This document shows positions 11,506-21,264 of a DNA stretch of 64,000 nucleotides, in pieces. A program made the translations under genes and the position numbers. The notes beneath the pieces were generated by a model. It did not search any database and was not told where the DNA came from. It was given only the letters and a program-made list of their open reading frames with translations. Within the stretch, counting starts at the first letter, position 1. Each line of letters begins with the position of its first letter. Origin of the DNA: Pseudoalteromonas luteoviolacea NCIMB 1942 (GTDB lineage Bacteria > Pseudomonadota > Gammaproteobacteria > Enterobacterales > Alteromonadaceae); NCBI RefSeq assembly GCF_001625595.1, contig NZ_AUXT01000205.1:1-64000 (forward strand), read 5' to 3'.

Positions 11506-12572
11506 TGCGCTGTTATGCAAATCAATTAGCAGGCCAATTAAAACAAGGCCTGCAACCATTCTATATCATTTTGGGCGAAGAACCTTTTCAAGAGGGAAAC
11601 TGCGCGTTAAGCGTACGCAAAGCTGCTAAAAAACAAGGCTTTGATGAAGTTATCAAGTTTGCGATTTTACCTGGCTTTGACTGGCAAGAACTCTTAGCTC
11701 AATATAACAGCATGTCACTTTTTAGCGCAAAAACGCTCATTGAGCTGGATTTAAATCAACAAAAGCCTCCAACACAGGGCACTGCTATCCTCAAAGAGAT
11801 AGCCAGCAATATCAACCCAGATGTCATCTTGATTGTAAAAGGCAACAAAGCCAGTCAAGAAATACAGCGTACAGCTTGGTTTAAGGGCCTTGAAAAGAGT
11901 GGTGTATTCGTTCCCTGCTATCCACTAACAGGATACCACCTAGAAAAATGGCTCGACGAAGAGTGTAAACGTCTCAAAGTCAACTTAAAACACGATGCAA
12001 AACGCAGCCTATTAGCCGCCACTGAGGGGAATTTGCTGGCAGCTTCTCAGGAATTGGAAAAGCTATCCTTACTATACAAAGACAATCTGATTGATCAGCA
12101 GCAATTAATGAGTGGTCTACTGAATCAGGCGAAGTTTGATATATTCGATTTAAATGAAGGGCTGTTAAAAGGCAACCCCGGGTATATTATTAAAATTCTC
12201 AACAAACTTGCCGCGGATAATGTGGAGCCCACCAGCGTTGCTTGGACACTTCAGAATCAAGCAAATGTATTGTTGACCATTAAACGCGGAATGGTTAACG
12301 GGCAGCCCATTAGCCAACTTTTCAAACAAAACAATGTCTGGAAAAATCAGCAACAAGTTACCCAGCAAGCACTTGATCGAATTACCATTGCTCAACTTGA
12401 AAAAATTATCACTCTGCTCGCACAATATGATTCTGCCTTCAAACGTAATGTGCTTGTGGCACCTTATCAAGGCCTCGCTCATATTGCTTTAAGCTTTTGC
12501 CAATCACTCCCCTTTGTCATACCTTACGAAGGTGCACATGAAGAGCGTAATAGTGGCGTGTACAAATCATGA
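11505..12572 (+). CDS. holA: DNA polymerase III subunit delta
   Basis: 355 residues, near the usual 343. The N-terminal domain carries the HolA pattern PFYIILGEEPFQEG, SMSLFSAKTLIELDL and LIVKGNKASQEIQRTAWFKGL; the all-helical C-terminal domain follows. The delta subunit opens the beta sliding clamp as part of the clamp loader (with delta-prime and tau/gamma) but has no working ATPase site of its own. It starts within the stop of lptE (TAATG) and ends in an ATGA overlap with nadD. Confidence 0.95.
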   Translation: MRCYANQLAGQLKQGLQPFYIILGEEPFQEGNCALSVRKAAKKQGFDEVIKFAILPGFDWQELLAQYNSMSLFSAKTLIELDLNQQKPPTQGTAILKEIASNINPDVILIVKGNKASQEIQRTAWFKGLEKSGVFVPCYPLTGYHLEKWLDEECKRLKVNLKHDAKRSLLAATEGNLLAASQELEKLSLLYKDNLIDQQQLMSGLLNQAKFDIFDLNEGLLKGNPGYIIKILNKLAADNVEPTSVAWTLQNQANVLLTIKRGMVNGQPISQLFKQNNVWKNQQQVTQQALDRITIAQLEKIITLLAQYDSAFKRNVLVAPYQGLAHIALSFCQSLPFVIPYEGAHEERNSGVYKS

Positions 12573-13198
12573 TAGCAATATTTGGCGGCACGTTTGACCC
12601 TATCCACCTTGGCCATCTCAATATGGCCAAACATTGCACTGAAGAGTTATCGCTTGATCGACTGCACTTTTTGCCAAATGCTGCACCTGTTCATAAAAAA
12701 GGGCCGGGAGTAAGCACCCAACACCGTCTTGAGATGTTGCGTATCGCGATAAGCGGCAACCCTAAATTTGCACTGGATGATAGAGAATTAAAACGCGTCG
12801 AGCCTTCCTATTCAGTCCTCACATTACAAGAGTTAAGAAAAGAGCATCCATTACAGCCAATTGTGTTTTTAATGGGTATGGATTCTTTTAATAGCTTGGA
12901 TAAATGGCATCAATGGGAAGAAATTACTCAGCTATGCCACATTGTTGTATATCGCCGTCCAGGAGACGAGTACACTGCAACCCCTGCCCTGTCGTCTTTT
13001 TTAAAACAGTCTCAAGCTCGCTCCCCAGCAGAGTTGCATGATTGCCTCTTTGGTAAATGTTATTTTCTCTCCGGAGCGCCTTTTTCAGCCGCCTCCAGTA
13101 AGATAAGAAAAGCAATAAAATCAGGGGCAAGTGTGGAACCTTGGCTCTGCCCTAATGTCCTAAACTATATAGATAAAAACAAACTGTACTCTGATTAG
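12569..13198 (+). CDS. nadD: Nicotinate-mononucleotide adenylyltransferase
   Basis: 209 residues. Nucleotidyltransferase fold with GGTFDPIHLGHL at residues 5-16 (the [HT]xGH signature) and the SSKIRKAIKSG motif near the C-terminus, which corresponds to the ISSTxIR motif. It joins NaMN and ATP to deaminated NAD in NAD synthesis. Last gene of the leuS unit, coupled to holA by a 4-base ATGA overlap. Confidence 0.96.
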   Translation: MIAIFGGTFDPIHLGHLNMAKHCTEELSLDRLHFLPNAAPVHKKGPGVSTQHRLEMLRIAISGNPKFALDDRELKRVEPSYSVLTLQELRKEHPLQPIVFLMGMDSFNSLDKWHQWEEITQLCHIVVYRRPGDEYTATPALSSFLKQSQARSPAELHDCLFGKCYFLSGAPFSAASSKIRKAIKSGASVEPWLCPNVLNYIDKNKLYSD

Positions 13199-13211
13199 TA
13201 TTTAAATGGGC

Positions 13212-13242
13212 TTGGGAAATATAGAGAAAAGCGTGTTAGAAT
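13212..13242 (+). promoter_or_regulatory. Candidate extended -10 promoter for rsfS operon
   Basis: TGTTAGAAT (13234-13242) is an extended -10 element, with a weak -35 (TTGGGA, 13212-13217) at 19 bases. It lies in the only non-overlapping gap between nadD and rsfS, about 43 bases before the rsfS start. Confidence 0.4.
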
Positions 13243-13284
13243 TACGCCCTTATTTGTAAGTATATGTAGCAAAGAGATTCTGAT

Positions 13285-13602
13285 TTGGATTCAAAACAAC
13301 TTTTAGACTTCGCCATCGATAAAGTCGATGATATGAAAGCCCGTGATATCGTTCAATTAGACGTACGTGAAACCTCTTCAATAACTGACTATTTAGTGAT
13401 TTGTTCTGGCAACTCAAAGCGCCATGTCCAATCAATTGCTGAGCATGTTGCAAAAGAAGCTCGTCATGCAGGTGAAACACCGCTTGGTCACGAGGGGCAA
13501 GATGCCGGTGAATGGGTGCTAGTTGACTTGGGTGATGTGGTAGTTCATGTCATGCAGGATCAGACACGCGACTTTTACGACTTGGAAAAGCTTTGGGGAT
13601 AG
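13285..13602 (+). CDS. rsfS: Ribosome silencing factor
   Basis: 105 residues, starting with TTG at 13285 after AAAGAGA. Family landmarks: [34 protein letters not shown] shared in parts with E. coli RsfS (RybB/YbeB), plus [22 protein letters not shown]. It binds ribosomal protein uL14 and blocks subunit joining when nutrients are low. One base separates its stop from the GTG of rlmH, so the two are translated together. Confidence 0.95.
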   Translation: MDSKQLLDFAIDKVDDMKARDIVQLDVRETSSITDYLVICSGNSKRHVQSIAEHVAKEARHAGETPLGHEGQDAGEWVLVDLGDVVVHVMQDQTRDFYDLEKLWG

Positions 13603-13603
13603 T

Positions 13604-14074
13604 GTGAAAATCCAGTTGATTGCTGTAGGCACCAAGATGCCAGCCTGGGTGGAAACAGGCTTCAAAGAGTATCAGCGTCGTTTTCCAAAAGATATGCCAC
13701 TGGAGCTGATTGAAATTACAGCTGGTAAGCGCGGAAAAAACGCTGATATTAAGCGTATTTTGCAGCAAGAAGGTGAAAAAACGCTCTCAGCAATTCCTAA
13801 AGGAAACCGTGTTGTCACTTTAGAGGTCACAGGGAAGCCATGGGATACACACCAACTTGCGAACAATATGGAAAAGTGGCAACTTGATGGACGTGATGTC
13901 AGTTTGCTAATCGGTGGACCCGAAGGTCTAGCACCAGAGTGCATTGCGGTATCTGAACAGAAATGGTCGCTCTCAAACTTAACGCTACCACATCCACTTG
14001 TCAGAATTGTAGTCGCTGAAAGCCTGTATAGAGGCTGGAGCTTAAATAATAACCACCCTTATCACAGAGAATAA
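13604..14074 (+). CDS. rlmH: 23S rRNA pseudouridine-1915 N3-methyltransferase
   Basis: 156 residues from GTG at 13604. This start was chosen because the protein then begins [13 protein letters not shown], as in E. coli RlmH (155 residues); the longer frame runs back into rsfS. SPOUT methyltransferase with the trefoil-knot sequence [13 protein letters not shown] and the C-terminal [29 protein letters not shown] in parts, including the essential C-terminal HPYHR. It methylates pseudouridine 1915 of 23S rRNA on the 70S ribosome. Confidence 0.96.
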   Translation: MKIQLIAVGTKMPAWVETGFKEYQRRFPKDMPLELIEITAGKRGKNADIKRILQQEGEKTLSAIPKGNRVVTLEVTGKPWDTHQLANNMEKWQLDGRDVSLLIGGPEGLAPECIAVSEQKWSLSNLTLPHPLVRIVVAESLYRGWSLNNNHPYHRE

Positions 14075-14081
14075 TAATTCT

Positions 14082-15953
14082 ATGCTCAAAACAAGGCCAA
14101 CGATCCGCGATCATAGTGCAGAGGCAAACCTGTTTGCGCGACGAGCTTTTGTTGGCTTTGTTTTTGTGGTTATTCTCATCGGCATCCTATTAAATAATAT
14201 TTATAACCTTCAAGTTGAGAAACACGAAACTTACCAGACGCGCTCCAATGATAACCGTATTAAAGTGATCCCTATTGCGCCTAATAGAGGACTCATCTAT
14301 GACAGAAATGGGATATTACTTGCCGAAAACAGGCCGGTGTATAATCTAGAAGTGATTCCAGAGCAGGTAGCTGACTTAGAAACAGCATTGGACCTTCTAG
14401 ATGACATCATTGCAATAACAGACGCGCAAAAAGCCGCCGTAATTAAAAGCAATCGCCGCTCTAGACGATTCAAAAGTCAAGTTTTGAAAGCACGCCTAAA
14501 TGAAGACGAAGTTGCAATTTTCTCCGTCAATCAACATCGTTTTCCTGGTTTCAGTGTCGAGGCCAGATTGGCTCGCCACTACCCGTATGGCGATGCATTG
14601 ACACATGCACTAGGTTACGTGTCTCGTCTCAATAAAAAAGAACTCAATGAATTAGAGTCACAAGGACGAGCGAAAAACTACAGAGCAACTCACGATTTTG
14701 GCAAATTAGGCATTGAAAAGTTTTATGAAGAACGCCTGCATGGCCAAGTTGGCTCGCAACGTGTAGAAGTTAATAATCGCGGAAGGATCATTCGCTCGTT
14801 GAGTGTTGAGCCCCCAAAACCTGGACAAGACTTGGTGCTCACATTAGATATCGGCCTGCAAAAAATAGCGCAAGACGTGCTCCAAGGCGTGCGCGGTGCA
14901 ATCGTCGTGATGGACCCAAAAGATGGCGGGATCCTAGCATTGTACTCTAACCCCAGTTATGACCCTAACTTGTTTGTGCACGGGATAAGCAGCAAAGATT
15001 ACCGAGCTTTGTTAAATCCTGATAGGCCACTGATCAACCGGGCTACACAAGGCCGATACGCACCCGCATCGACTGTAAAACCTCATTTAGCTATCCTTGC
15101 ACTGGAAGAAGGTGTGGTGACAGAGCAAACAAAAATTTGGGATCCTGGCTTTTTCCAAATTCCCAACGTAGAACACCGCTGGCGTGACTGGCTTCGCTGG
15201 GGACACGGACACGTGGACGTATACAAAGCCATAGAAGAATCCTGTGATACTTACTTCTATGAAACCGCTTACAAGCTCGGGATCACTAAAATCAGTAACT
15301 TCATGAGTCAATTTGGGTTTGGCGACTTGTCTGGAATTGACATACATGAAGAGACCCCTGCTATCTTGCCCACTACGGACTGGAAACGCCAACGCTTCAA
15401 TGAAGCTTGGTGGCCAGGCGATACGATATCAGTCGGCATTGGCCAAGGGTATTGGACAGCAACACCTATGCAGATTACGAATGCTGCCTCAATTTTGGTC
15501 AACAAGGGGATACATCGCCCACCTCACCTAGTCCAAGTTGCTAAGCAAAACAACGATGTTGAACAGATGTACACCGAAGAGAAACCTCCGGTCGTCTTAA
15601 AAGTGCCACACAATTGGCAAATTGCACTTGATGCAATGCACAATACGGTGAAAAAAACAACGGGGACAGCAAACAAGGCATTCAAAGGAGCAACATATGA
15701 TCCAGCAGGCAAAACCGGCACAGCGCAAGTCGTAAGTATCGCTCAGGGTGAAAAGTATGTGGCAGAAAACCTCAAAGAAAAGCATCGTGACAATGGCATC
15801 TACGTGGGCTTTGCGCCTTTTGACAATCCAAGGATTGTCGTCACTGTGATTGTTGAAAACCAAGGTGGTGGTTCGGCCATTGCCGCGCCCATCGCTCGAA
15901 AGCTCATGGACTACTACTTTGAAACTTACCCAAGCGACACGGAGGGTAAATGA
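14082..15953 (+). CDS. mrdA: Penicillin-binding protein 2 (elongasome transpeptidase)
   Basis: 623 residues. Single N-terminal membrane helix (about 21-43), dimerisation domain, then the transpeptidase domain with the three active-site motifs: Ser330-T-V-Lys333 (same numbering as E. coli PBP2), SCD in EESCDTYFY, and KTG in AGKTGTAQV. It cross-links peptidoglycan of the lateral wall with RodA and MreB. It is followed, with a 4-base overlap, by mrdB and then rlpA, the conserved rod-shape cluster. Confidence 0.97.
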   Translation: MLKTRPTIRDHSAEANLFARRAFVGFVFVVILIGILLNNIYNLQVEKHETYQTRSNDNRIKVIPIAPNRGLIYDRNGILLAENRPVYNLEVIPEQVADLETALDLLDDIIAITDAQKAAVIKSNRRSRRFKSQVLKARLNEDEVAIFSVNQHRFPGFSVEARLARHYPYGDALTHALGYVSRLNKKELNELESQGRAKNYRATHDFGKLGIEKFYEERLHGQVGSQRVEVNNRGRIIRSLSVEPPKPGQDLVLTLDIGLQKIAQDVLQGVRGAIVVMDPKDGGILALYSNPSYDPNLFVHGISSKDYRALLNPDRPLINRATQGRYAPASTVKPHLAILALEEGVVTEQTKIWDPGFFQIPNVEHRWRDWLRWGHGHVDVYKAIEESCDTYFYETAYKLGITKISNFMSQFGFGDLSGIDIHEETPAILPTTDWKRQRFNEAWWPGDTISVGIGQGYWTATPMQITNAASILVNKGIHRPPHLVQVAKQNNDVEQMYTEEKPPVVLKVPHNWQIALDAMHNTVKKTTGTANKAFKGATYDPAGKTGTAQVVSIAQGEKYVAENLKEKHRDNGIYVGFAPFDNPRIVVTVIVENQGGGSAIAAPIARKLMDYYFETYPSDTEGK

Positions 15954-17056
15954 ATCAACTAAGAAATAAGCGCTCGTTTTGGCAACGTATTCATATTGAC
16001 CTTCCCCTACTCACTGCCTTGCTGATCATGATGGTAGGTAGCTTAGCGGTGGTGTACAGTGCCAGCGGGCAAAACATGGACATGATGACGCGTCATGCAA
16101 CAAGGATGCTCGGCGCAGTTATCGCGCTCGTTGTGATGGCTCAGATTTCACCTAATACCCTAAAAAGGTTAGTGATCCCCCTTTATTTTGTCGGGTTAAT
16201 TACGCTGATAGGTGTGTTTTTCTTTGGTGTGACCATCAACGGCGCTAAGCGCTGGTTAGATATCGGAATTACTCGCTTTCAGCCTTCTGAGATCATGAAA
16301 ATTGCCGTCCCTATGATGGTTGCGTGGTATATCGGGCGCCAACAATTACCACCTAAAATTTTGCATCTCATAATCGGCTTTGCGATTGTTATCGTCCCAA
16401 CAATATTAATACAAAAGCAACCCGATCTTGGCACCTCATTACTAATCGCAAGTTCCGGTGTATTCGTTTTGTTCCTTTCTGGACTCAGCTGGAAATTGAT
16501 TGGTTCTGGCATACTGCTGGCCATACCTGGTGCATTTGCGATGTGGCACTTTGTGATGCATGAATACCAAAAACAACGTGTACTCACGCTGTTAGATCCT
16601 GAGAGCGATCCATTAGGTGCTGGTTATCATATTATTCAATCTAAAATCGCAATCGGCTCAGGGGGCATAGAAGGTAAGGGTTGGCTTCAAGGCACTCAAT
16701 CCCAGCTCGAATTTCTACCCGAGCGTCATACAGACTTTATATTTTCCGTTTTAAGTGAAGAGTTTGGGCTACTCGGCGTTGTAATGTTGCTAAGCGTCTA
16801 CCTATTTATTATAGGTCGAGGGTTATACATCGCCGTTAATGCACAAGAGGCATTCAGCAAACTACTTGCCGGCGCACTTACCCTCACTTTTTTCGTCTAT
16901 ATTTTTGTTAATATTGGTATGGTGTCAGGATTGTTACCTGTGGTAGGTGTCCCACTACCATTAGTCAGCTATGGTGGCACTTCAATGGTAACCCTCATGG
17001 CTGGTTTCGGTATAATCATGGCCATAGCTACAGATAAAAGAATGTTATTAAAATAA
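15950..17056 (+). CDS. mrdB: Rod-shape glycosyltransferase RodA
   Basis: 368 residues with about ten membrane helices; SEDS family. Visible signatures are QPDLGTSLLIA, the loop near FLPERHTDFIFSVLSEEFG, and VVGVPLPLVSYGGTSMVTLM at the C-terminus. RodA polymerises glycan strands from lipid II and pairs with PBP2, encoded just upstream with an ATGA overlap. The inner-membrane location is clear from the hydrophobicity. Confidence 0.97.
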   Translation: MNQLRNKRSFWQRIHIDLPLLTALLIMMVGSLAVVYSASGQNMDMMTRHATRMLGAVIALVVMAQISPNTLKRLVIPLYFVGLITLIGVFFFGVTINGAKRWLDIGITRFQPSEIMKIAVPMMVAWYIGRQQLPPKILHLIIGFAIVIVPTILIQKQPDLGTSLLIASSGVFVLFLSGLSWKLIGSGILLAIPGAFAMWHFVMHEYQKQRVLTLLDPESDPLGAGYHIIQSKIAIGSGGIEGKGWLQGTQSQLEFLPERHTDFIFSVLSEEFGLLGVVMLLSVYLFIIGRGLYIAVNAQEAFSKLLAGALTLTFFVYIFVNIGMVSGLLPVVGVPLPLVSYGGTSMVTLMAGFGIIMAIATDKRMLLK

Positions 17057-17814
17057 TGAAATCTATTCAGCTCCTATTGATACTTGTCGCATTGCTCACA
17101 CAAGCTGCATGTAGCAACCGTTACCACACGCGCCAAGATAAGGCTCCTTTACGCGCTCCGACACAATTGGAAATGCAAGATGCAAAGGTCACTAACGAAG
17201 TAAAAAGTGTTAGCGCTGGACGCCCTTATAAAGTGCTAGGAAAACACTACTCTCCGATCTCTGATGAAAAAGGCTTCGTGCAACAAGGTACAGCATCTTG
17301 GTATGGCAGAAAGTTTCATGGTTACTACACTTCCAATGGCGAAACTTTTAACATGTTTGATATGACCGCGGCACACAAGACATTACCGCTACCAAGTTTT
17401 GTCAAAGTGACTAATTTAGCAAACAATAAGTCGGCCATAGTGAGAGTGAATGATCGCGGACCTTTTCATGATGATAGGGCTATTGACTTATCTTATGCGG
17501 CAGCCTACAAACTAGGCTATCACTTACAAGGTACAGCGCAGGTTAAGATAGAGGCTATTACCATTGACCGTAAAACTCCTCGACTGACCTATGTGCAGGT
17601 TGCGGCTGCAAGCAACGAAGTGAATGTACAAGCACTTGCAACCAAATTGGCTGGCCAATTTAACCTCGGAGCACCTATCGCATTTGAAGATAATCTCTAC
17701 AAGTTGCGACTTGGACCGATTTTAGATGACCAAAAGGCGCAAAAAGTGCTAAAAGTCTTACAAGAAGGTGAATTTAACAAAGCTTTCTTGCTTTACACGG
17801 AGCAGGAACTTTAG
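17056..17814 (+). CDS. rlpA: Septal-ring lytic transglycosylase lipoprotein RlpA
   Basis: 252 residues. Lipoprotein signal with cysteine at about residue 20 (LLTQAACS). Double-psi beta-barrel domain about 75-165 (GTASWYGRKFHGYYTSNGE and VRVNDRGPFHDDRAIDLSYAAA) and a C-terminal SPOR domain about 175-250, shorter than in E. coli. RlpA cleaves naked glycan at division sites in Pseudomonas, and SPOR binds denuded peptidoglycan. The start overlaps the mrdB stop (TAATG). Outer-membrane anchoring is expected, not shown. Confidence 0.94.
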   Translation: MKSIQLLLILVALLTQAACSNRYHTRQDKAPLRAPTQLEMQDAKVTNEVKSVSAGRPYKVLGKHYSPISDEKGFVQQGTASWYGRKFHGYYTSNGETFNMFDMTAAHKTLPLPSFVKVTNLANNKSAIVRVNDRGPFHDDRAIDLSYAAAYKLGYHLQGTAQVKIEAITIDRKTPRLTYVQVAAASNEVNVQALATKLAGQFNLGAPIAFEDNLYKLRLGPILDDQKAQKVLKVLQEGEFNKAFLLYTEQEL

Positions 17815-17955
17815 AATAACCTAAAACCAATTAAATGGTTCTTGTTCAAAAGCACAGAGTCTGCAAATTAGAAGAATGCACACGTTGGACAAGAAGGAAA
17901 TCAACTGGTCCGTCAATCTATAAGAACTGGCCAGAACAAATTAAAAAAAGCGAGC

Positions 17956-19122
17956 ATGATGACAGTATTTAAACCAAAAGTTGTTAAAAAAATCCTTGGT
18001 GTTGTGTGTTCTTTGTCACTGTTTTCAGCAAGTGCACAGATCATCCCATCTCCACCTCAAATTAATGCAAAAGGCTATTTCCTTGTTGACTTCACAACTG
18101 GCAAAGTCATAGCTGAAGGCGAAGCAGATACTAAGTTACTTCCAGCTAGCTTAACAAAAATGATGACAAGTTATGTTATTGGTACAGAAATTTCTGCCGG
18201 AAATATTGCACCAACAGACATGGTTACAATCAGTGAAAATGCTTGGGCAAAGAACTTCCCTGGCTCTTCGGTAATGTTCATTGAAGTTGGCAAAAAAGTA
18301 AGTGTCGATGATCTAAACCACGGGATCATCATCCAATCAGGTAACGACGCTTGTGTTGCAATGGCTGAACATATCGCCGGAAGTGAAAGCGCATTTGCCG
18401 ATCTAATGAACGCACATGCTGAAAAGCTGGGAATGACCAATAGTTACTTCATTAACAGCCATGGTTTAGATGCACCACAACAGTTCACAACACCGCGTGA
18501 TATGGCCATGCTTGGTGCTGCACTTATCAGAGATGTCCCTGAAGAATATTCGCTGTATAAACAAAAGTCGTTCACATTCAATGGCATTAAGCAATATAAC
18601 CGTAATTCTCTACTTTGGGATGCAAGCCTTGATGTTGATGGCATTAAAACAGGCCATACAGCTGAGGCTGGTTATAGTCTTGTGACCTCAGCAACCAAAG
18701 GTGACATGCGACTCATTGCAGTAGTGATGGGTACCTCGAGCGAACGAGCAAGAAAAGTAGAAAGTAAAAAGCTTCTAAACTATGGATTTAGATTCTTTGA
18801 GACGATTACACCTTATAAGGCTGGCGACAGTTTTGCTGACCAACAAATTTGGATGGGTAACAAAAAAACAGTATCTCTCGGAATTACACAAGATACGCCT
18901 ATTACTATCCCTCGTGGCCAGCGTAAAAACCTGAAAGCGCACTTCGAGCTAGATCAGACCCTGACTGCGCCTTTGGCGAAAGGCAGTAAAGTAGGTACGT
19001 TATTCCTTCAACTTGAAGGTGAAGACATTGCAGAGTACCCGTTAGTAACGCTAGAAGAAATTGAAGAAGGTAGTTTCTTTAGCCGCATATACGACTACTT
19101 ACGTTTACAGATCATGCAATAA
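17956..19122 (+). CDS. dacA: D-alanyl-D-alanine carboxypeptidase (PBP5/6 family)
   Basis: 388 residues. Signal peptide to about residue 28; active-site Ser65-L-T-Lys68 in PASLTKMM, SGN in QSGNDACVAMAEH, KTG in GIKTGHTAEAGYS; C-terminal domain and an amphipathic membrane-binding tail (SRIYDYLRLQIMQ). It trims the terminal D-Ala of peptidoglycan pentapeptides in the periplasm. Two adjacent ATG codons (17956, 17959) are possible starts. Separated by 141 bases from rlpA and ending in a strong terminator, so it is probably its own unit. Confidence 0.96.
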   Translation: MMTVFKPKVVKKILGVVCSLSLFSASAQIIPSPPQINAKGYFLVDFTTGKVIAEGEADTKLLPASLTKMMTSYVIGTEISAGNIAPTDMVTISENAWAKNFPGSSVMFIEVGKKVSVDDLNHGIIIQSGNDACVAMAEHIAGSESAFADLMNAHAEKLGMTNSYFINSHGLDAPQQFTTPRDMAMLGAALIRDVPEEYSLYKQKSFTFNGIKQYNRNSLLWDASLDVDGIKTGHTAEAGYSLVTSATKGDMRLIAVVMGTSSERARKVESKKLLNYGFRFFETITPYKAGDSFADQQIWMGNKKTVSLGITQDTPITIPRGQRKNLKAHFELDQTLTAPLAKGSKVGTLFLQLEGEDIAEYPLVTLEEIEEGSFFSRIYDYLRLQIMQ

Positions 19123-19152
19123 CCCTGAGCTAAGTAAGTATATAAACACATG

Positions 19153-19180
19153 ACGCCTCTCTTTGAGGCGTTTTTTTTTT
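19153..19180 (+). terminator. Intrinsic terminator after dacA
   Basis: 7-base stem (ACGCCTC / GAGGCGT), 5-base loop, followed by ten T residues at 19171-19180. Confidence 0.92.
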
Positions 19181-19189
19181 CTGCAAAAA

Positions 19190-19198
19190 TGATAGAAT
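19190..19198 (+). promoter_or_regulatory. Candidate extended -10 promoter for ybeD-lipB-lipA
   Basis: TGATAGAAT directly after the dacA terminator fits an extended -10 element. The -35 position falls in the terminator T-run and is poor. It is the only gap in which the lip genes could have their own promoter. Confidence 0.4.
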
Positions 19199-19285
19199 GC
19201 CCGCCATTATTGAGGTGATGATGCCTAAGTGAAAACGATTCACATTACATAATCATTGCTTAGTATCTGTAGTGAGGAAACCGTC

Positions 19286-19564
19286 GTGGTAAAACCTGTA
19301 AAAAACACTAAGTTTGATGAGTACTTAGAATTTCCATGCCCATTTACTTTCAAAATAATGGGCTTGGCCAATGTCAATCTTACGGATCAAATTCTTGCTA
19401 AACTGCAAACTATTGCGCCTGGTGATTATGCACCTAAGGTCAAGCCAAGCAGTAAGGGCACTTATGAGTCGGTAACACTAGTTGCGACAGTGACATCAAA
19501 AGAGCACATTGAGCAAATTTACACAGAACTCGGCAGCATTGAAGCTGTCCGTTACGTACTGTAG
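19286..19564 (+). CDS. ybeD: YbeD/DUF493 family protein
   Basis: 92 residues from GTG at 19286, chosen because GAGG lies 8 bases upstream; a TTG at 19256 would add ten residues. The sequence [39 protein letters not shown] and the ending EAVRYVL match E. coli YbeD, an ACT-like small protein (DUF493). E. coli YbeD is described as a possible regulator connected with LipB, and here too it precedes lipB, by 16 bases. No enzymatic activity is known. Confidence 0.92.
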   Translation: MVKPVKNTKFDEYLEFPCPFTFKIMGLANVNLTDQILAKLQTIAPGDYAPKVKPSSKGTYESVTLVATVTSKEHIEQIYTELGSIEAVRYVL

Positions 19565-19580
19565 TAAGTAAAGGAAGTCC

Positions 19581-20234
19581 ATGAGCAACCAAAGCGTCAT
19601 CATTCGCCAACTTGGGCGGCAAAGCTATGAACCAATCTGGCAAAAAATGCAGACGTTCACTGATCAACGTGATGAGTCTGACGCAGATGAAATCTGGCTA
19701 GTGGAACACGAGCCTGTCTTTACACAAGGACAAGCTGGCAAGTCTGAACATCTGCTTGCGCCCGGAGATATCCCCGTTGTCAAAGTCGACCGTGGAGGTC
19801 AAGTAACCTACCATGGTCCTGGCCAACAAATGATGTATGTTTTGTTCAATCTGCGTCGTTTGAAAATAGGTGTTCGCGAGCTGGTTACTTGGCTTGAAGA
19901 AACCATTATCGACGCTTTGAAAGAATATGACATCAATGCCTATGCAAAGTCAGATGCGCCTGGGGTTTATGTCGATAATTGCAAAGTTGCTTCACTGGGT
20001 CTAAGAGTAAGAAGAGGCTGCTCATTTCATGGGTTAGCACTTAACGTTAATATGGACTTAAGCCCATTCCTGCGTATCAACCCATGTGGTTACGCAGGTA
20101 TGCTAATGGTCCAAACGAGCGAAATTAATGGTCCTGCCTCGCTTGAACAAGCAGGTCAAGGGCTAATAAAACATATGCTAAAGCGAATAAACGCCGAGCA
20201 TGTTGTTCACACTGAAGGGTTTGAGAACGAATGA
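19581..20234 (+). CDS. lipB: Lipoyl(octanoyl) transferase
   Basis: 217 residues with a good ribosome site (AAAGGAAG). Motifs: [35 protein letters not shown], the lysine of [13 protein letters not shown] and the thiol of [10 protein letters not shown], the two catalytic residues of LipB. It moves octanoate from acyl carrier protein to lipoyl domains of ketoacid dehydrogenases and GcvH. A 4-base ATGA overlap leads into lipA, which completes the pathway. Confidence 0.97.
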   Translation: MSNQSVIIRQLGRQSYEPIWQKMQTFTDQRDESDADEIWLVEHEPVFTQGQAGKSEHLLAPGDIPVVKVDRGGQVTYHGPGQQMMYVLFNLRRLKIGVRELVTWLEETIIDALKEYDINAYAKSDAPGVYVDNCKVASLGLRVRRGCSFHGLALNVNMDLSPFLRINPCGYAGMLMVQTSEINGPASLEQAGQGLIKHMLKRINAEHVVHTEGFENE

Positions 20235-21196
20235 GTAAGCCAGTCAAAATGGAACCGGGTGTAAAGCTGCGTGATGCCGAAAAAATGGCATTAATCCCGG
20301 TGAAAGTCCTACCAACTGAGCGCGAGCAAATGCTGCGTAAGCCTGAGTGGCTTAAAATACGTCTGCCTAAATCAAGCGAGCGAATTGAAGGGATAAAAAG
20401 TGCCATGAGAAAACATGGCCTCCATTCAGTATGTGAAGAAGCATCTTGTCCAAACTTATCGGAGTGCTTCAATCACGGTACTGCTACATTCATGATTTTA
20501 GGTGCAATATGTACTCGTCGTTGCCCTTTCTGTGATGTAGCGCACGGCCGACCGTTAAAGCCAGATGCTGCGGAGCCAGAAAAGCTAGCACTTACTATTA
20601 AAGACATGAAGCTGAAGTATGTTGTAATCACATCAGTAGACCGCGACGATCTACGTGATGGCGGTGCACAGCATTTCGCAGACTGTATCAGAGAGATCCG
20701 CAAGCACAATCCTGGTATCACTATCGAGATCTTAGTACCAGACTTCCGTGGCCGTATGGAACGCGCGTTGGAGATCCTTGCAGAGACGCCGCCTGATGTC
20801 TTCAACCACAACTTGGAGACAGCACCAAGGCTTTATAAGCTAGCGCGTCCAGGCGCAGATTATAAATGGTCTCTAGAATTATTGCGTCGTTTTAAAGAAG
20901 CACACCCTGAAGTAAAGACTAAATCAGGGCTGATGGTAGGCTTAGGGGAAGAGATCCCTGAGATTGAAGAAGTGCTGAGAGATTTGCGTGAGCACAACGT
21001 TGATATGCTGACAGTTGGCCAATACCTTGCGCCTTCTAAGCATCACCTTCCAGTAAAACGTTACGTGCCACCAGCAGAATTTGATGCATTAAAAGAGTAT
21101 GCCGACGAAATAGGCTTCTCACATGCAGCTTGTGGACCATTCGTTCGCTCAAGTTATCATGCTGATCAACAAGCAGCTGGTAAAGAAGTGAAATAA
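20231..21196 (+). CDS. lipA: Lipoyl synthase (radical SAM)
   Basis: 321 residues, as in E. coli. The auxiliary cluster cysteines C68, C73, C79 ([12 protein letters not shown]) and radical SAM cysteines C94, C98, C101 (CTRRCPFC) sit at the same numbers as in E. coli LipA. The C-terminal RSSYHA serine motif is present. It inserts two sulfurs into protein-bound octanoyl groups, using SAM. Translationally coupled to lipB and followed by a terminator. Confidence 0.98.
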   Translation: MSKPVKMEPGVKLRDAEKMALIPVKVLPTEREQMLRKPEWLKIRLPKSSERIEGIKSAMRKHGLHSVCEEASCPNLSECFNHGTATFMILGAICTRRCPFCDVAHGRPLKPDAAEPEKLALTIKDMKLKYVVITSVDRDDLRDGGAQHFADCIREIRKHNPGITIEILVPDFRGRMERALEILAETPPDVFNHNLETAPRLYKLARPGADYKWSLELLRRFKEAHPEVKTKSGLMVGLGEEIPEIEEVLRDLREHNVDMLTVGQYLAPSKHHLPVKRYVPPAEFDALKEYADEIGFSHAACGPFVRSSYHADQQAAGKEVK

Positions 21197-21222
21197 ACTT
21201 CTAGTGCTCAAATCAAGTAATC

Positions 21223-21250
21223 AAAAGCAAGCCAGCCGGGCTTGCTTTTT
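21223..21250 (+). terminator. Intrinsic terminator after lipA
   Basis: AGCAAGCC / GGCTTGCT stem with a 5-base loop, extended by A:T pairs and followed by TTTTT. It may also serve the convergent gene ending at 21265. Confidence 0.85.
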
Positions 21251-21264
21251 ACTTTTCTGGCCAG